DNA from: Lingula anatina
Lineage: Eukaryota > Brachiopoda > Lingulata > Lingulida > Lingulidae
Length of the DNA stretch: 64,000 nucleotides
Reading direction: 5' to 3'
NCBI RefSeq assembly: GCF_001039355.2
Contig: NW_019775629.1
Span: forward strand, 135,766 to 199,765
The notes under the pieces were generated by a model, which was given only the letters and a program-made list of their open reading frames with translations, did no database searches and was not told the DNA's origin. Shown here in pieces: positions 47,644-59,759 of this stretch. Every line of letters starts with the position of its first letter. Within the stretch, counting starts at the first letter, position 1. The translations under genes and the position numbers were made by a program.

Positions 47644-49882
47644 CCCCCCCCCTAAACAAACACACCCCTCCTTGCCTACATTTTGTCGTTTTTGCTTCAC
47701 TCGTTATTGCACACACTGAAGATCTAAGGCACGTATGATACCATTCATTGTATGATAATCTACTGTATGCTAGCCTTCACATTTTACAGACTAAATTCCT
47801 CAGACCTTACAACACTACCGGTCTCCTCGAAAATCTCCCCATTTAGGGACATATCTCCTGATTTCCCGATTCACAATAAAAATCCCCTGATTTATCAGAC
47901 TTGAACGCGTGGCGATAAAATGTTTCGCTAGATCTTGTTAACACTCAGCGAAATGCGCCTAGTGATTATATTAAATGTGCCATCACTTAATTGCTTTCTC
48001 GGTTTCATTAATTGGCGATAATAATTGCAGTAAGCAAGAAGGAGGAAATGCTGAAGACAAAACAACGCCGGGGGGTATGTGTGACTTTCACCCCATTTCC
48101 ATAGATTTTTAGATCGATCTATCCCTGTGGAGAGTCTCACTAGATTACTGTCAGCTTGGCCGGCTTAATCGTCTGTCCCGCATACTAAAAGCTTTAAGGG
48201 GGTAATTAACTATGGTGCGCGCTCGTCTGACTGCAATTTAGCGTGAACCCCCAGGGAGTTAGGTCGATCTAAATTTTAATCCCTGGATCGGAAATACACC
48301 CTTACTCCCTTAACTTTTTCTATGATGCTGTCAAAGAAAAAGGAACAGATATAGCGATCATTTAAACCGCTGCTGCTTTACAGGTGGACTTACTTGTTTA
48401 TCATTTAGATGCCCCCCCTCCCCCAGCAGACCCAACTTGAGGAATGCCATAGTAGCTACAGTACACTGTATATCAAACCTCAGTCCAAGTTATGAAAGGT
48501 TTAAGCACAAAACGATAATTTGAGGGTATTTTTTCATTCAAGACAAAATTCCATAACTATGATGTGAGACAATAGAGACTTTACAAAGCTTTACGTGTAC
48601 TTAGATATATTCCAGTAACCTATGGAGATGGGTTAGCGACGTAATTGTAACCTCAACAGACAGTGTCCCCGATGAAAGCTCCACAATAAACACTGAAAAG
48701 CGGATTACATATCGATTACAACATGCTGTACAATGACCCGTGAAAAGTGTGTGTGAAAGGAATATTGGACTTCTTTGCCCTAAAAACAAATTCATTTCGA
48801 AATCAAAAGAGCATTTTTTGGGGGGCGCGTGGGGGGGGGGGGGCTAGGTAAACGTCAGGTGATTCGTTAAAGCCGAGGAGTGTCTCACTATCAAATATGT
48901 AAATCATATGTCATAAACACTACAATCAAGTTTTTTTTGTTACGATCTGCAACATATGTTTATTTATGTAGCAGGGCGAAGTTAGCGCCAGAGGTACCGG
49001 GATAAATAGTAACTCATTCCGTAATCCTTCTTGCCCATTTATTTAATCGTATCAAAACGTTTGATACACAATGTTCACTAGTGTCATAATTTTGGCGATT
49101 TATGAAAACCCTAATTGCACCTAAAAGTAGTTAGCATAAGTTAGGCAACAACCAGTTTGAAGAAAAACTCCCTTTTTAAATGAGGCAAGACAACCTATTC
49201 AAACTGATTATAACCTTGATAAAGACACAAGGCAAAGGAGTTATGTAAACTCGCGTGTGAAAACACATTCTTTGTCACTTTTACAAGGCAATGGAGGCGA
49301 CCAAGTGGAGTAATTACAATATACCCCTGTACAGTCAAAGAGAAATTAGTTTTGAAAGCTTACTTAGGGTCAGCCCCTTGCTTGTTCGAAGGAAAAAAAT
49401 AGATGTCGCGACGCTAATCCTTTTATTAACCCTTCATGAGTTTGTGTAAAAGTGTGAAAGACAGGCAACGATCTTGAGTCGCTGTTGATTTTGTTTGCAA
49501 TTAATATTGGAGTATACCGCCTACATGTAAACATCAGACAATTGAGATCGATAAAAGTGGAGGTTAATCTGGAAAATTAGATGCGATTTTTGTGAAATGA
49601 CTTACTAAGTGATGTGCATGTACCTAACATGTTTAAATTCTTAATTTTTATTATTTGAAACATCTTTCATACACGGTCTCATATTTATATTTCTCTCAGG
49701 CCATACTCATTTTATTGTATTACATGGGACTCTAAAGCACAGGACATTGTGAAAGTTAATTGGCTACAGAGACTTGTTATCCTTCATGCAGTTTTATAGC
49801 TTGGATGAACTAGAAACAGGCTTTACTTAGCTTTACTTAATTTACGACAATTTAAACAAAATTAGTCTCAAGGCTTGCTTAG
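47644..49882. other. Non-coding stretch after the gap
   Basis: No gene is supported. Contents are a dispersed repeat at 47903-48460 and G-rich low complexity at 48820-48843. The rest is AT-rich unique-looking sequence. Confidence 0.5.
47903..48460. repeat. Dispersed direct repeat, copy 1 (copy 2 at 63654-64000)
   Basis: Starting 'gaacgcgtggcgataaaatgt', the two copies agree at about nine bases in ten up to 'cagcagacccaacttga'. Copy 1 carries about 220 extra bases (about 48095-48310) absent from copy 2. That insert is bordered by inverted 'tttagatcgatcta / taggtcgatctaaa', so it may be a small MITE. Confidence 0.75.
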
Positions 49883-50885
49883 CCCTCAAGTGACCGAGTG
49901 GGATCATTTACGACCCCAGCCATATGATTTAATGTGCCATCTCTTTATTTTTTATTCAAATTGTATTTCCTTGCATGAGTTTATCAGTCTACTAATCCTA
50001 CACACTTTCACAGTTTTTTTGGAGGGATCAACCAATTAGTGTGGCGTATACATCACAAACTCTTGTGGGGTCATTTATGACCCCAAAGAGAAGCATTGGT
50101 TTTTAAATATTAGTTTTTAAATATTATTCAAATGTTTTGACAGGAAATGCCACATGCATGTGCTTCATGGAGCCAGCCAGTGTGCCCAAAACATAGGCAC
50201 AAATAAGTGGTTTGTGAAGTTTAAGCTTGAAATGTTACTAATAGTGCATCGCTGAATCTAGTTTCAGTAGCTTTGTTGGAGCTTGTTCTCATAACCGGGT
50301 CTCTCATTTTGACGGTTACAATTTTCGGGTATTTTGGAAATCTAAAGAATTCTGTCGATATTATATTATACATATATTATCAAATTGTGTGGATTATGTT
50401 TTATACACAGTTGTGGTAGTAACATACATGTTGGTTGATTGAATGTGGCCTGAGTAGTATGACTTCCTTACCAGCATTAGGGTATTCCCTACTCAGCAAG
50501 TCAGCTAATTATTCTCATTGAAGTTAGCAGGATGCTATCTTAACATAAGTCAAAATATTTTACTCAAAGTAATTTTGTAGTGTACTTTTTTCATTTAGTG
50601 TGGCAATTTCTGCAAGTTGAAACTGACAAGGACTGTCTAAATACCGGTGTAATGTTGTTCTTTAAATCTGTGCTTGGTTATTTCATGTAATATAAGCATT
50701 ATTACCAAATACTTTTACAATAGATCATTATAAAATACTTGTCTTAAATCCTGGGAGTAGTATAGGTGTGATTAACCATCAACAGCCTTTTATAATAAGG
50801 ATCCCTGTACAGAGCACAATGGGGTCATAGATGACCCCATTTGGTCATTTCATGCAGTCAGTAAAATAGCTTGGTCTCTTGAGGG
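49883..50885. mobile_element. piggyBac-like MITE
   Basis: The ends are CCCTCAAG and CTTGAGGG, flanked on both sides by TTAG (49879-49882 and 50886-50889). The element is 1003 bp. Subterminal and internal palindromes of the type GGGGTCAT...ATGACCCC occur at about 49900, 50067 and 50820. The four-base TTAN target and CCC-starting ends fit piggyBac-type elements. There is no transposase. Confidence 0.55.
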
Positions 50886-50889
50886 TTAG

Positions 50890-51559
50890 ACTTGGTGTTC
50901 ACCTGACGCTGGTTTTAAAAGAACAAATATAAATATGTTGGATGGATTAAATCACCGACATCGTTCTATTTTAACTTAACCTGGTCATTTACACAGTAAC
51001 ACAGATAATATTTATATGTTGTCTGTCGTTCAGCACGCATTATAAGCGAGTAGCCAAACAGTGACGATGATCAATCCAAGTAAAATCTAGGCAAGTATTG
51101 TTTACAAAGTAGATAATGATGAATAAACCTACGCATTAAAAAATAATCGCAACACGGTTCTGTTTTTGTCACTTGAAAGCTTTCGATTAAAGACGCTCAA
51201 TAATATATAAAAATGATTCGACGCTTTAAAAAAAGTGGACAGGTTCAAGGGGCATTTTTTTTGTTTCAGCTAGGGGGACTTCAGGTAGAGGATTCAGTGT
51301 AGGATTCAGTGATAGCAGCATCACACCCTAGGTCTAAGCGAGTTGACTAGAAGCATTTTGTCCAAGCATCCTATTCCTACTACTTAAACTAATAACTCTA
51401 AACCACAAGGGTTTATGCGGTAAAAACTATTTAAACTAAATGAGGTGCATTAACAGAGGCACAAGTACAATCCAACGCCAACGTGCAACAGGGGGAAGTC
51501 TGACAGTGTATTACATAATATATGAAAGTACGGTCAATATTAACAGTGTAAGACATCAG

Positions 51560-51641
<82 letters not shown>

Positions 51642-54600
51642 AATGTACATCTTATATATAAAGGGTTAAAGAGGAGGGGATCTTATTATCTATTGTTAAA
51701 CGCGACTGTTATTATCTCTCGAACAAGCTGAAACAATGCCTATAAAATTACTGTTTCTCCGGCTATCGTGCAGAAACGGCATGTCGAACAGATTTTGCTA
51801 CAGATACAAACAGGGTAAACTAGCGACTTGTTCTAGATCGCTCTAGTAAGAAAGCATAAGTGCGGCACCCGGGCACAAACAATCAACTATAACATTCATA
51901 TCTTAGGGTTTACATATGACGCACAAAGAGCTAAGCAGTTAGCCTTGACAAAGTTGTCCGTTTTCAAACAACAACGAGAAAAAAAAAACGCCTGGTCATA
52001 GTTATGAGACAAATCGCTTGCAACGTGCAACAAGGGGGATGTCTGTCAGTGTGTTCACACTAAATGTTTATGAAAGTACGGTGAATTAACAGTCTTAGAC
52101 ATGGCTCAAAGAGGAGGGACTTACTATAGCCCTCAATCTATTGTTAAACGCGATCATTATCTTTTCTCAAACAACCTTAAACCAAACCTAAACAATAAGA
52201 TTGTTAAATCAGATAAGTGATGTAAAATCATATTGGAAATTTACGTTGACGACGAGGACTGTTTCATTCGCAAAGTTAATGAAACAAGACTGGTCCAAGT
52301 TAACTGCCCATATTGAATAAATCTTAGACTGTAAAACCTAAAGCCCTGCTTTACGTACCTTGGTAATAGTTATATATGTCTCCTCCAGCTCAGTGTACCA
52401 CAAACTTTTTTTAGTGTGATTCATAACAAGAAAGAAGGCACCAAGGAATATTGATTGTTCGTGATTTGGCCAAACAAGGCCGCTTTTATTATATAACCCA
52501 TCTATCCTAATCGTTTTAAAAATAATAACAATGTAGCAAATTGTTGCCTGTATTAAATGTTATAGCCTTAGGGATAAAAATTATATATCAAATATTCAAT
52601 AAGACTCATCATCCTAAAAATTATGATGCGACGAGTGAGCAAATGTTATTATTTACCAACAATTTTGCACAAATTTCATTTGTGGGGTTGCAAAGAGGCC
52701 TCCACTATGTCGAACATTCAAAAACACTGGTTACCCTAAGCAGTGATTCAGTATATTAAGTTACACTATTGCATCCAATTCAGCTTGTCTGATTGCGAAG
52801 GCGAGGCCGATGCATTGCCTATTGCAGGATTCTCAGTACAATAAGTACCGGCATGATAATGCTGTTAGCGGATGACCTAACCCCTCCTCCCTTTTTTTAA
52901 CAAAGGAAGGGGGGAGGTTCAGTTTTTCCCATTTGCTGAAAACAGCTGTAAGAGTGAACTCTCTATAATTGCCATGCCGTCCTAGCTTGCATCTTACTAG
53001 TTGATTAGTATTATAGTTAACAGTTTTAATTGGTTATCTGCGGAAGAGCAATTTACTCCTGGTTTATAGTTATTAATGACTCGAATAAATCGTGAACGAA
53101 GAAAAAGAATCTGGGATAACCTACATAGGTATGTTCTTATACAACTGATCCCCTTATATTCCTGATTTCAACAAATGTAGAGATGGACCCGCAAAGCTTG
53201 CTGGGCCGTATTATGAGAAAAGCATGACTAGGTCTTAAAAATAAGAGTCAAAATTCTCATACAACATGAAAACAGCAGGTACACAAGTTGTATTTTTGCA
53301 ACACTCATGTCGCCACACATTGAAATGGCTAATAATCGTGTAAGCAAAAACCGGGAATGGAGCCTGTTTGGCCCCTAAAACTGTGTATGTCAGATTCTTA
53401 TACAGCTGTTCCAATGACCTCTGCAGTACGCACAGATCAAAAATTGACCCGCAAGGCTTGCTGGGCCGCTGTTCGTTATATTTAAAAGTAATCTGAAAAT
53501 GAACCCACTAAATCTTCGTGTGTCAATGCCACATACTCTTATAAGGGTGACCCAACATCATCTGAACTCAGAAGAATGTAATATGGAACGACGAGACTTG
53601 ATATGTGGCTGGTGGCGGCATTGTAAGAAGTCTACGGCTACAAGTGAAAAATCAAAACTCTTAACACCATATGTCGATAATAATGTTTGATCAACCTGTA
53701 AGACTTGCTGGGTTGATGACTGTCCAGTACAGATACAGGTAGCCTTTAAAGGACCTGTAAAGTCATGCGCAATGACAACCCGCATACAATTTCTTCTCCT
53801 TTTTACTCTGGGCTAGGAAGATGGTGTGGATGCGGCAATGCGTGCTGGACCACAGATTGACATAAGCAACAGCCGTCCTTCAGTTGAAGATGTAAAAGTT
53901 TAACTTGTAAAAGACAAGACTTCAACCATTCATTGCTCTGGACGAATATATCCGAAGATTTCACTGTGGCATTACTGGTAGGGGACTGTGTACTGGCAAA
54001 TCGCTAGGCAGTGGTGCTCTTAACAGGTATACAACACTGAAAAATCAAAGTAAAAACGCACGCAGTATGATGGTCAAATATAATGCAAGCAAAGTTCGGT
54101 CGGCAGAGGAGACAAATGTGGTAAGAAGGAGAAGACGGGAAGGCGGTGGGTGAAATTTTTTGAACTGAAGATTTCAGTTGCAGATTTAAGATAACGTGTA
54201 GCTTAATTGTATCATGCACGTGAACAGAATGAATCAAGCAAAATGGGGCCAGGCAGTGATGCCCCATGGTATAAGTAGCAACATGTGCCTCAATGGAGAT
54301 TACCCCTCTAGGGCACAACTGAGCATGTGCAGAATGCACATGCGCATAAATAAGCTCTGGAGATTGTTGTCGCCATAAAATGTCGTTTGACTACGCCAAA
54401 CTTTCCTTTAGTAAGCTAGGTTTTTTCAAATATATCACAAAGCATAAGGGCATTATGCTGCAAACAACCCATTTTGAACGCAATCGTCATCGCTCCCGAA
54501 CAACCTGAAATCATGCCTATACAATAGTAGGAGATGCACGTCGAGAAAAAGATTCAACACTAAAAATATCCAGCACTATTATGAAAAGGAAAAAAAAGGA

Positions 54601-55480
54601 CTTGACGTTTCATGCACAATCATCATCGAAAGCCTGATATCATTATGCTCCATGCGCAGTCGATTTTTATCAAAATAAAAAGTGTGTTTTATACAAGCAA
54701 AATCTAACTTTCCTTTATAACGGTTACTGAACAGCGAAGAGTTACATACACCCGGTTATAAAATTACAAATGTAAATATGAGGCTAATTTCTCTAATGTG
54801 GAATGAAACATTCTGTTGGCTTTCAAATGATAGGCCACTCACTATCATCTTAAAAGTAGTTAGTTTATGTGTACGCTCCCCTATCGCGCGTGCAAAAAAG
54901 TCCCATCAAATAACCAGATACATATCTGTCTATACTGGTAACTAGTGAAAATCTATCTGTGGCCCTGATAATGGGTAGACACTCACCGCGTTAGCTGCGA
55001 CAATGATTATTTCTTCACAGCGATTTATTCATTTAATTATAAAATCATAATTTATTTATCAAACTATTTGAAATAATTTATCTTTTATTTAATGATTTAT
55101 ACTATCTAATTTTTATATACATTTTTATTTGATCCTTAATGTCATCTAATTATTAACTTAATTCTTAATATAATTTATTTATTTATTTATTAGGCCCGTA
55201 CCCAGCAATTTCAAGGGGGGGGGGTCTTTTTCTGAAAAAGTGAACCTTTTACCGGAAATCCCCATGTACTTATGTCAAATTTTACCCAGAGCGGACCTTT
55301 TTTCAGCAAAAAGGGAGGTTCTTTCTAACCCCCCGAAATGTGTTATTACGCCTAAACTATTGTGTTTTTGCGTTCGAGTTTTGAAGGGATTAGACGGCTC
55401 TCTTTGTCCGCCCCCTTCTATTCACAGGATAGGGATAAAAACACGTCTGACGTTTTTTAAAATGTCGTACAACGGAAACA
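50890..55480. other. Non-coding stretch with minor repeats
   Basis: No gene is recognised. Contents are a direct repeat (about 51478-51735 and 52020-52190, sharing 'caacgtgcaac', 'tatgaaagtacggt' and 'aaagaggaggg') and a related remnant near 54490. A weak repeat of 'gacccgcaa(a/g)gcttgctgggccg' appears at 53188 and 53446. Short open frames here show no domain I know. Confidence 0.5.
51561..51638. repeat. (TA)n microsatellite
   Basis: An uninterrupted TA run of about 78 bases lies inside the first unit of the 51.5/52.0-kb direct repeat. The second unit lacks it. Confidence 0.97.
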
Positions 55481-55489
55481 TAATTATTA

Positions 55490-56430
55490 TTACTGGCAAT
55501 CTCAATGTGACCTTTAAATTGACCTTTGATCTACTTTTCACCATTAACTGAACTTTGCAAATTTTCGTTTCCTTTTATCTTCAAAACTGGCAGAGATAGG
55601 TCCATAGTTACTATTGAACTTGAATAGGAAGCCATATACTGGTAATCTTACTGTGACCTTGAAATTGACCTTTGACCTACTTTACACCATAAACTGAACT
55701 TTGCAACTTTTTTAATGCTTATACTTTCAAAACTGGCAACTGGTAGTTACTATTGAATTTGAATAGAATGTCATTAGAGGCAATTTACTGTGACCTTAAA
55801 ATTGACCTGTGACATATTTTTCACCATGAACTTAACTTTGCAAATTTTGGTTCCCTTTTATCTCCAAAAATGGCAAAGATACGCCGATAGTTACCATTGA
55901 ATTTGAATAGAAAGGCATTAGAGGCAATTTACTATGACCTTGAAATTGACATTTGACCGACTTTTCACCATGAACTGAACTTTGCTAATTTCTTTCCCTT
56001 TTAACTCCAAACCTGACAGAGATAGGTCCATAGTTAATATGGAAGTTGAATAGGAAGTCATATACTTGTAATCTTACTCTGACCTTGAAATTGACCTTTG
56101 ACCTACTTTTTTTCACCATAAACTGAACTTTGCAAATTTCCGTTCGTTTTTATCTCCAGAAGTGGCAGAGATAGGACCAGAGTTACTACTGAACTTGAAT
56201 AGGAAGTCATATACTGGCAATCTAAGTGTGACCTTGAAATTGACCTTTGACCTACTTTTCATCATGAATTGAACTTTGCAAATTTTGGTTCCCTTTTATC
56301 TCCAAAACTGAGAGAGATAGGTCCATAGTTTCTATTGAACTTGAATAGAAAGTCATAAACTGACAATTTATTGTGGCCTTGACATTGACCTTTGACCTAC
56401 TTTTTACGATGATCTGAACTTTAATTGTAC
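55490..56430. repeat. Tandem array of about 145-bp units with nuclear-receptor half-sites
   Basis: Seven degenerate units repeat with spacing of about 140-150 bp. Each has 'tgaccttgaaattgacctttgacctac', a 'gaactttgcaaatttt' block, a 'ttttatctccaaaactggca' block and 'gataggtccatagtta'. Perfect TGACCTTTGACCT (DR1 type) occurs at 55666, 56092, 56241 and 56386. TGACCTTGA occurs in most units. Confidence 0.9.
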
Positions 56431-57700
56431 CATTTTTAGTTATATTTTTTTGGCATATTTTGATAATTTTCGTTGATTACATTTTTTACTGCTTGTCATT
56501 CACAAGACTGGTGGTGGTGTCCCTTTTTTTTTTTTTTTTTTTTTTTGGGGGGGGGTCCATACGAATGACATTACTCCAGCTGTTGGTACAATATTCGGAG
56601 ACGGTATCGCCCGTCTGATCCTCCAGTTTTCCAACTACATTCGAACTGCTTTTGAGAGCTAATACAGCCGAAAGTGCACTAATCATTCCAGGCGAATTCA
56701 AGCGCATCCTGAGTATTCCAACGGTACTCTTACAATAATTAAGGTCAATTTTAACTGTTTCCCCGAATGTGGTGTGATACAATCTTGGCTCATTCTTCTT
56801 GATTCCTGCTGATTCCGAATAAGTGTGACGGGGGTATAATTGGTAGAAAGCGTTTATTGTCTTGTGATTTTTCATGATAGTCGGCTAATTTTAAGTTAAC
56901 TATGCTCCATCTCCTTTGCAGAGCTGCAACCAGAATTGCATTATTCAAGGTCGCAGCCAACTTTTGATAATTAAACAGCATGGCTTTCGACCAAGTTTAA
57001 TTCATTATAATTCAATAAAATCCCATGGAAATAACGGTCACGCTTTAAATGTATGCCTTTATATCGCATCCAAGCAATCTGCATCATTCTAAAACTGTTT
57101 TTGAGACGAATGTGAATTGGACTGGGATTGATAGTTTAAAAACATCTTTAACTGGGATTAATTAGCAAAACGAAATGATCAAAAACAAAATATGATAAAC
57201 CCTCGGGGGAAGCTTCCTCTGCATTTGAGACGATCTTATGACCGGATTGATCACGCCCTTCAATAGTATATAGTGCACCTAAGATGATATAATGAATTTT
57301 TCAAAGGAATGAACAAAATAAATCTTTCAGTCCCATTGGAATCTCATTTTATTTAAATGTCAGTCACAGCCCAAGGCCCAACAGATAATAGGCATCTACA
57401 GTCGAAAAATGAGTACAAGGGCACTCCGCTGTGTTGTTAAAATGTGACTTTGGTTATAGTATTAGCTTACCGCAGTTTTTATTGTAGCATATAGAATTCG
57501 ACCTGTTTACGTTAAGCAGCTGAGCAGGTATATGTTAAGGACATAAAGAAACGCACATTTCTATACATGCAATGATGGTTTAAATTCAAACAATGTACAA
57601 TACGAGCAACAAGATTCCAAGGAATTATATTTTTATCCAGGCATATTGACGTCAAAATCCACGAACCCCTTGGTTAAGACGGAATTCTTAAAACAACACA
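56431..57700. other. Stretch without a recognised gene
   Basis: A T run and a G run occur at 56525-56556. The - strand has open frames at 56486-56875 and 56790-56981 without any domain I can name. Their start sits in a homopolymer-flanked region. I could not support a gene. Confidence 0.4.
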
Positions 57701-57722
57701 TTTGTATGTGATCCTTGTGACC

Positions 57723-58020
57723 ATGTCATTTTCAGTTTCAGCAAACCAGAGAGACATACACCAGAAACTGTTAGTTGAGCTGTCCGATGAAATAGATGAC
57801 GAGCGATATCTTGGTATACTCAAAGAACTGCTGCGTGGAGTTCTTGGCCAAAGACCTCTAGCACAAGCTAAAGACTCTTTGGAGTTAATGATTACAATGG
57901 AAAATTGTTGTCTTTTGACGGTTGGAAAGTATGGTCGTTTGAAACACATGTTCCAACATGCTGGCCTTCAACGTCTGGTAACGACAATAGAAGACGCCGA
58001 GCTGCGTATTAGAGCTGAGA
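57723..58020 (+). CDS. Exon encoding a probable death effector domain (DED)
   Basis: The open frame from ATG 57723 encodes about 99 residues before a strong donor (GAGA|gtaagt, 58021) in phase 1. The helical pattern fits a DED: L-L-V-E-L-S-D-E-I as helix 1, L-G-I-L-K-E-L-L as helix 2, A-K-D-S-L-E-L-M as helix 4, L-K-H-M-F as helix 5 and L-Q-R-L-V-T-T-I as helix 6. The usual R-x-D-L motif is not kept. The start may be ATG 57723, or the exon may begin after an acceptor at 57735 or 57741. Such domains recruit caspase-8-like proteins or adaptors in apoptosis and innate immunity. No partner exon is found within the window, so the gene is partial or a stray exon. Confidence 0.55.
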
Positions 58021-59758
58021 GTAAGTACATGTACAACCCCAAGCTGTCTGTGTCTTTGATTCAGTTGTAAGCACGTGCTATAATTTCATACCCACATGCA
58101 TTTAGAGGTTTGAAAACTATGTAGTGCTTATACTTACCAGTGCACATATACCGAGGTAAGTATAGATTGGTGACAGGAGTGTGTTAGCCCCAGCCCGCAC
58201 GAAAATGCAGTAGTATCGAAGTAGCAAAGAAGCATTAACACAGTAGTGGTGTGCAGCATATTTGCTGTAGAAATGCAGCATAGCCTACTGCAATTCTACT
58301 CCAAAAAGTACACAGGTTTTGTACAGAGAGGAGCATTAATGCAGTAGATTAGCAGCATGCTAGAAGCGACCCCTGTAAAAATACGGTCACTTTTCGCAAT
58401 TAGGAACTTTAAACTGTAAGAACTATTTGAACAATACAATGGTCACGCTAGCATTCCGTATCCACACGATGATCAGCTGCATCAAAAATTAAATCTACAT
58501 GTAGCCTGAAACCAATGTACAAAAAATGTGGTGGAGGTGACGCTTTTTTAAGCAGGGGAGTACTTGTCTATTTCAATTATTATTATTTTTTTATTATTTT
58601 ATCTTTTTTGTGAATGCTTGTGAGTTTTGTCTAAACATTAGGTTCTCCACAACGTATTTTTATTATAGATAAGTGTAACGCTTCTTAATATGTATTTTTG
58701 TTGAGAATTAAAATATAATATACTAAACATTATGGACTATATGAAGACTTGTTTAAATCAAATCTATATTGGACCTATAATGTGAACCTAGTAATGATTT
58801 TGCTTTATTAATTATACTATTGTTTTTCTGATCTGTGACACTTGAATACTATGTTAAATTCTAAAATGTATTTGGATATAGAAACTGTCCTTAATGTTTA
58901 GTGTGTTAATGTCTTTGCTGCTTCTGTAGCTGGTATTATGTTCACTGACTTGCTCGCAATATATAGACAGACATTAGAAGTTAATGTAGCAGCAAAGCAA
59001 AGTCGATTACACAAATCACTTGTGAGAAACATCTTAATAATTAATTAAAATATTGCTGTGAAGATGATGATACCGTTGTATGTGGTAACTGTGCCTCAAC
59101 AGATCTGCCGTTGTGAAAATTATGAACAGGGACACCATAACCCAGCAACAAATGAGCAAGATATTCAAAGACGAACAGGCCAAAAGTAATGTAACATCAT
59201 TGGCAGAGGCCAAGATGACCATCAGTTGTGAGAAGCATCCTACTATTCATATGAATATAAGTATCACTTAAGAATTTATGGATTGATCGTAAAAAAGCAC
59301 AACACTATAAAATATGTATGTGTTAATATATGCATGTATCATAATGATAGTTTCATAGTCGAGTTGCCACTCCCATAGGGCAATAGCCGAACCTTGCAAT
59401 GTGCATTCTTGTAAACTTTTATTACAAAAATGCATTCTTTTGGGACGGGGTAGTACAATTAGCTTGGTTGCTACTTCTTAGACATATAGGCATTATCAGC
59501 ATGGTCGCAAATTTATGCTGGAAATAGAAAACGTTCAGGAATCAACAGAATCATTTTTTCTTTATTTTCGGTTCTAGTAAATGTTTTGAGAATAACAATA
59601 TCCTAGCACGACATTGTTATTGAAAAACCAAATTGGCTGCTAAAACGTACAAGTGAGAGTACAGAAGAGCTGCATAATTAGTATATTTTCTGAATGATTA
59701 GTCTAATTAAAACTATATCCGCCTTTGATTTTTCTGTTCATTGTGATTTATCGTTAGA
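58021..59758. other. Stretch downstream of the DED exon
   Basis: This is AT-rich sequence with no further exon that I can recognise. If the DED exon is real, this is intron. An upstream-type fragment 'cctagcacg...gttattgaaaaa...aaaacgtacaa' (59603-59653) resembles 34130-34175 before copy G, so a small piece of array flank may have moved here. Confidence 0.4.
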
Positions 59759-59759
59759 C

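Noticed and set aside
46381-47719. Long open frames across the N gap
   Set aside because: They are products of translating N. Only the part before 46683 is real sequence and belongs to the RTE pseudogene.
53188-53720. Possible tandem gene or LTR fragment marked by 'gcttgctgggccg' repeats
   Set aside because: Only a short motif recurs at roughly 250-bp spacing. No protease, RT or LTR boundary could be seen.
56486-56981. Minus-strand open frames near a T/G homopolymer
   Set aside because: The two frames overlap and no domain, signal or splice pattern is recognised. Not supportable as a gene.
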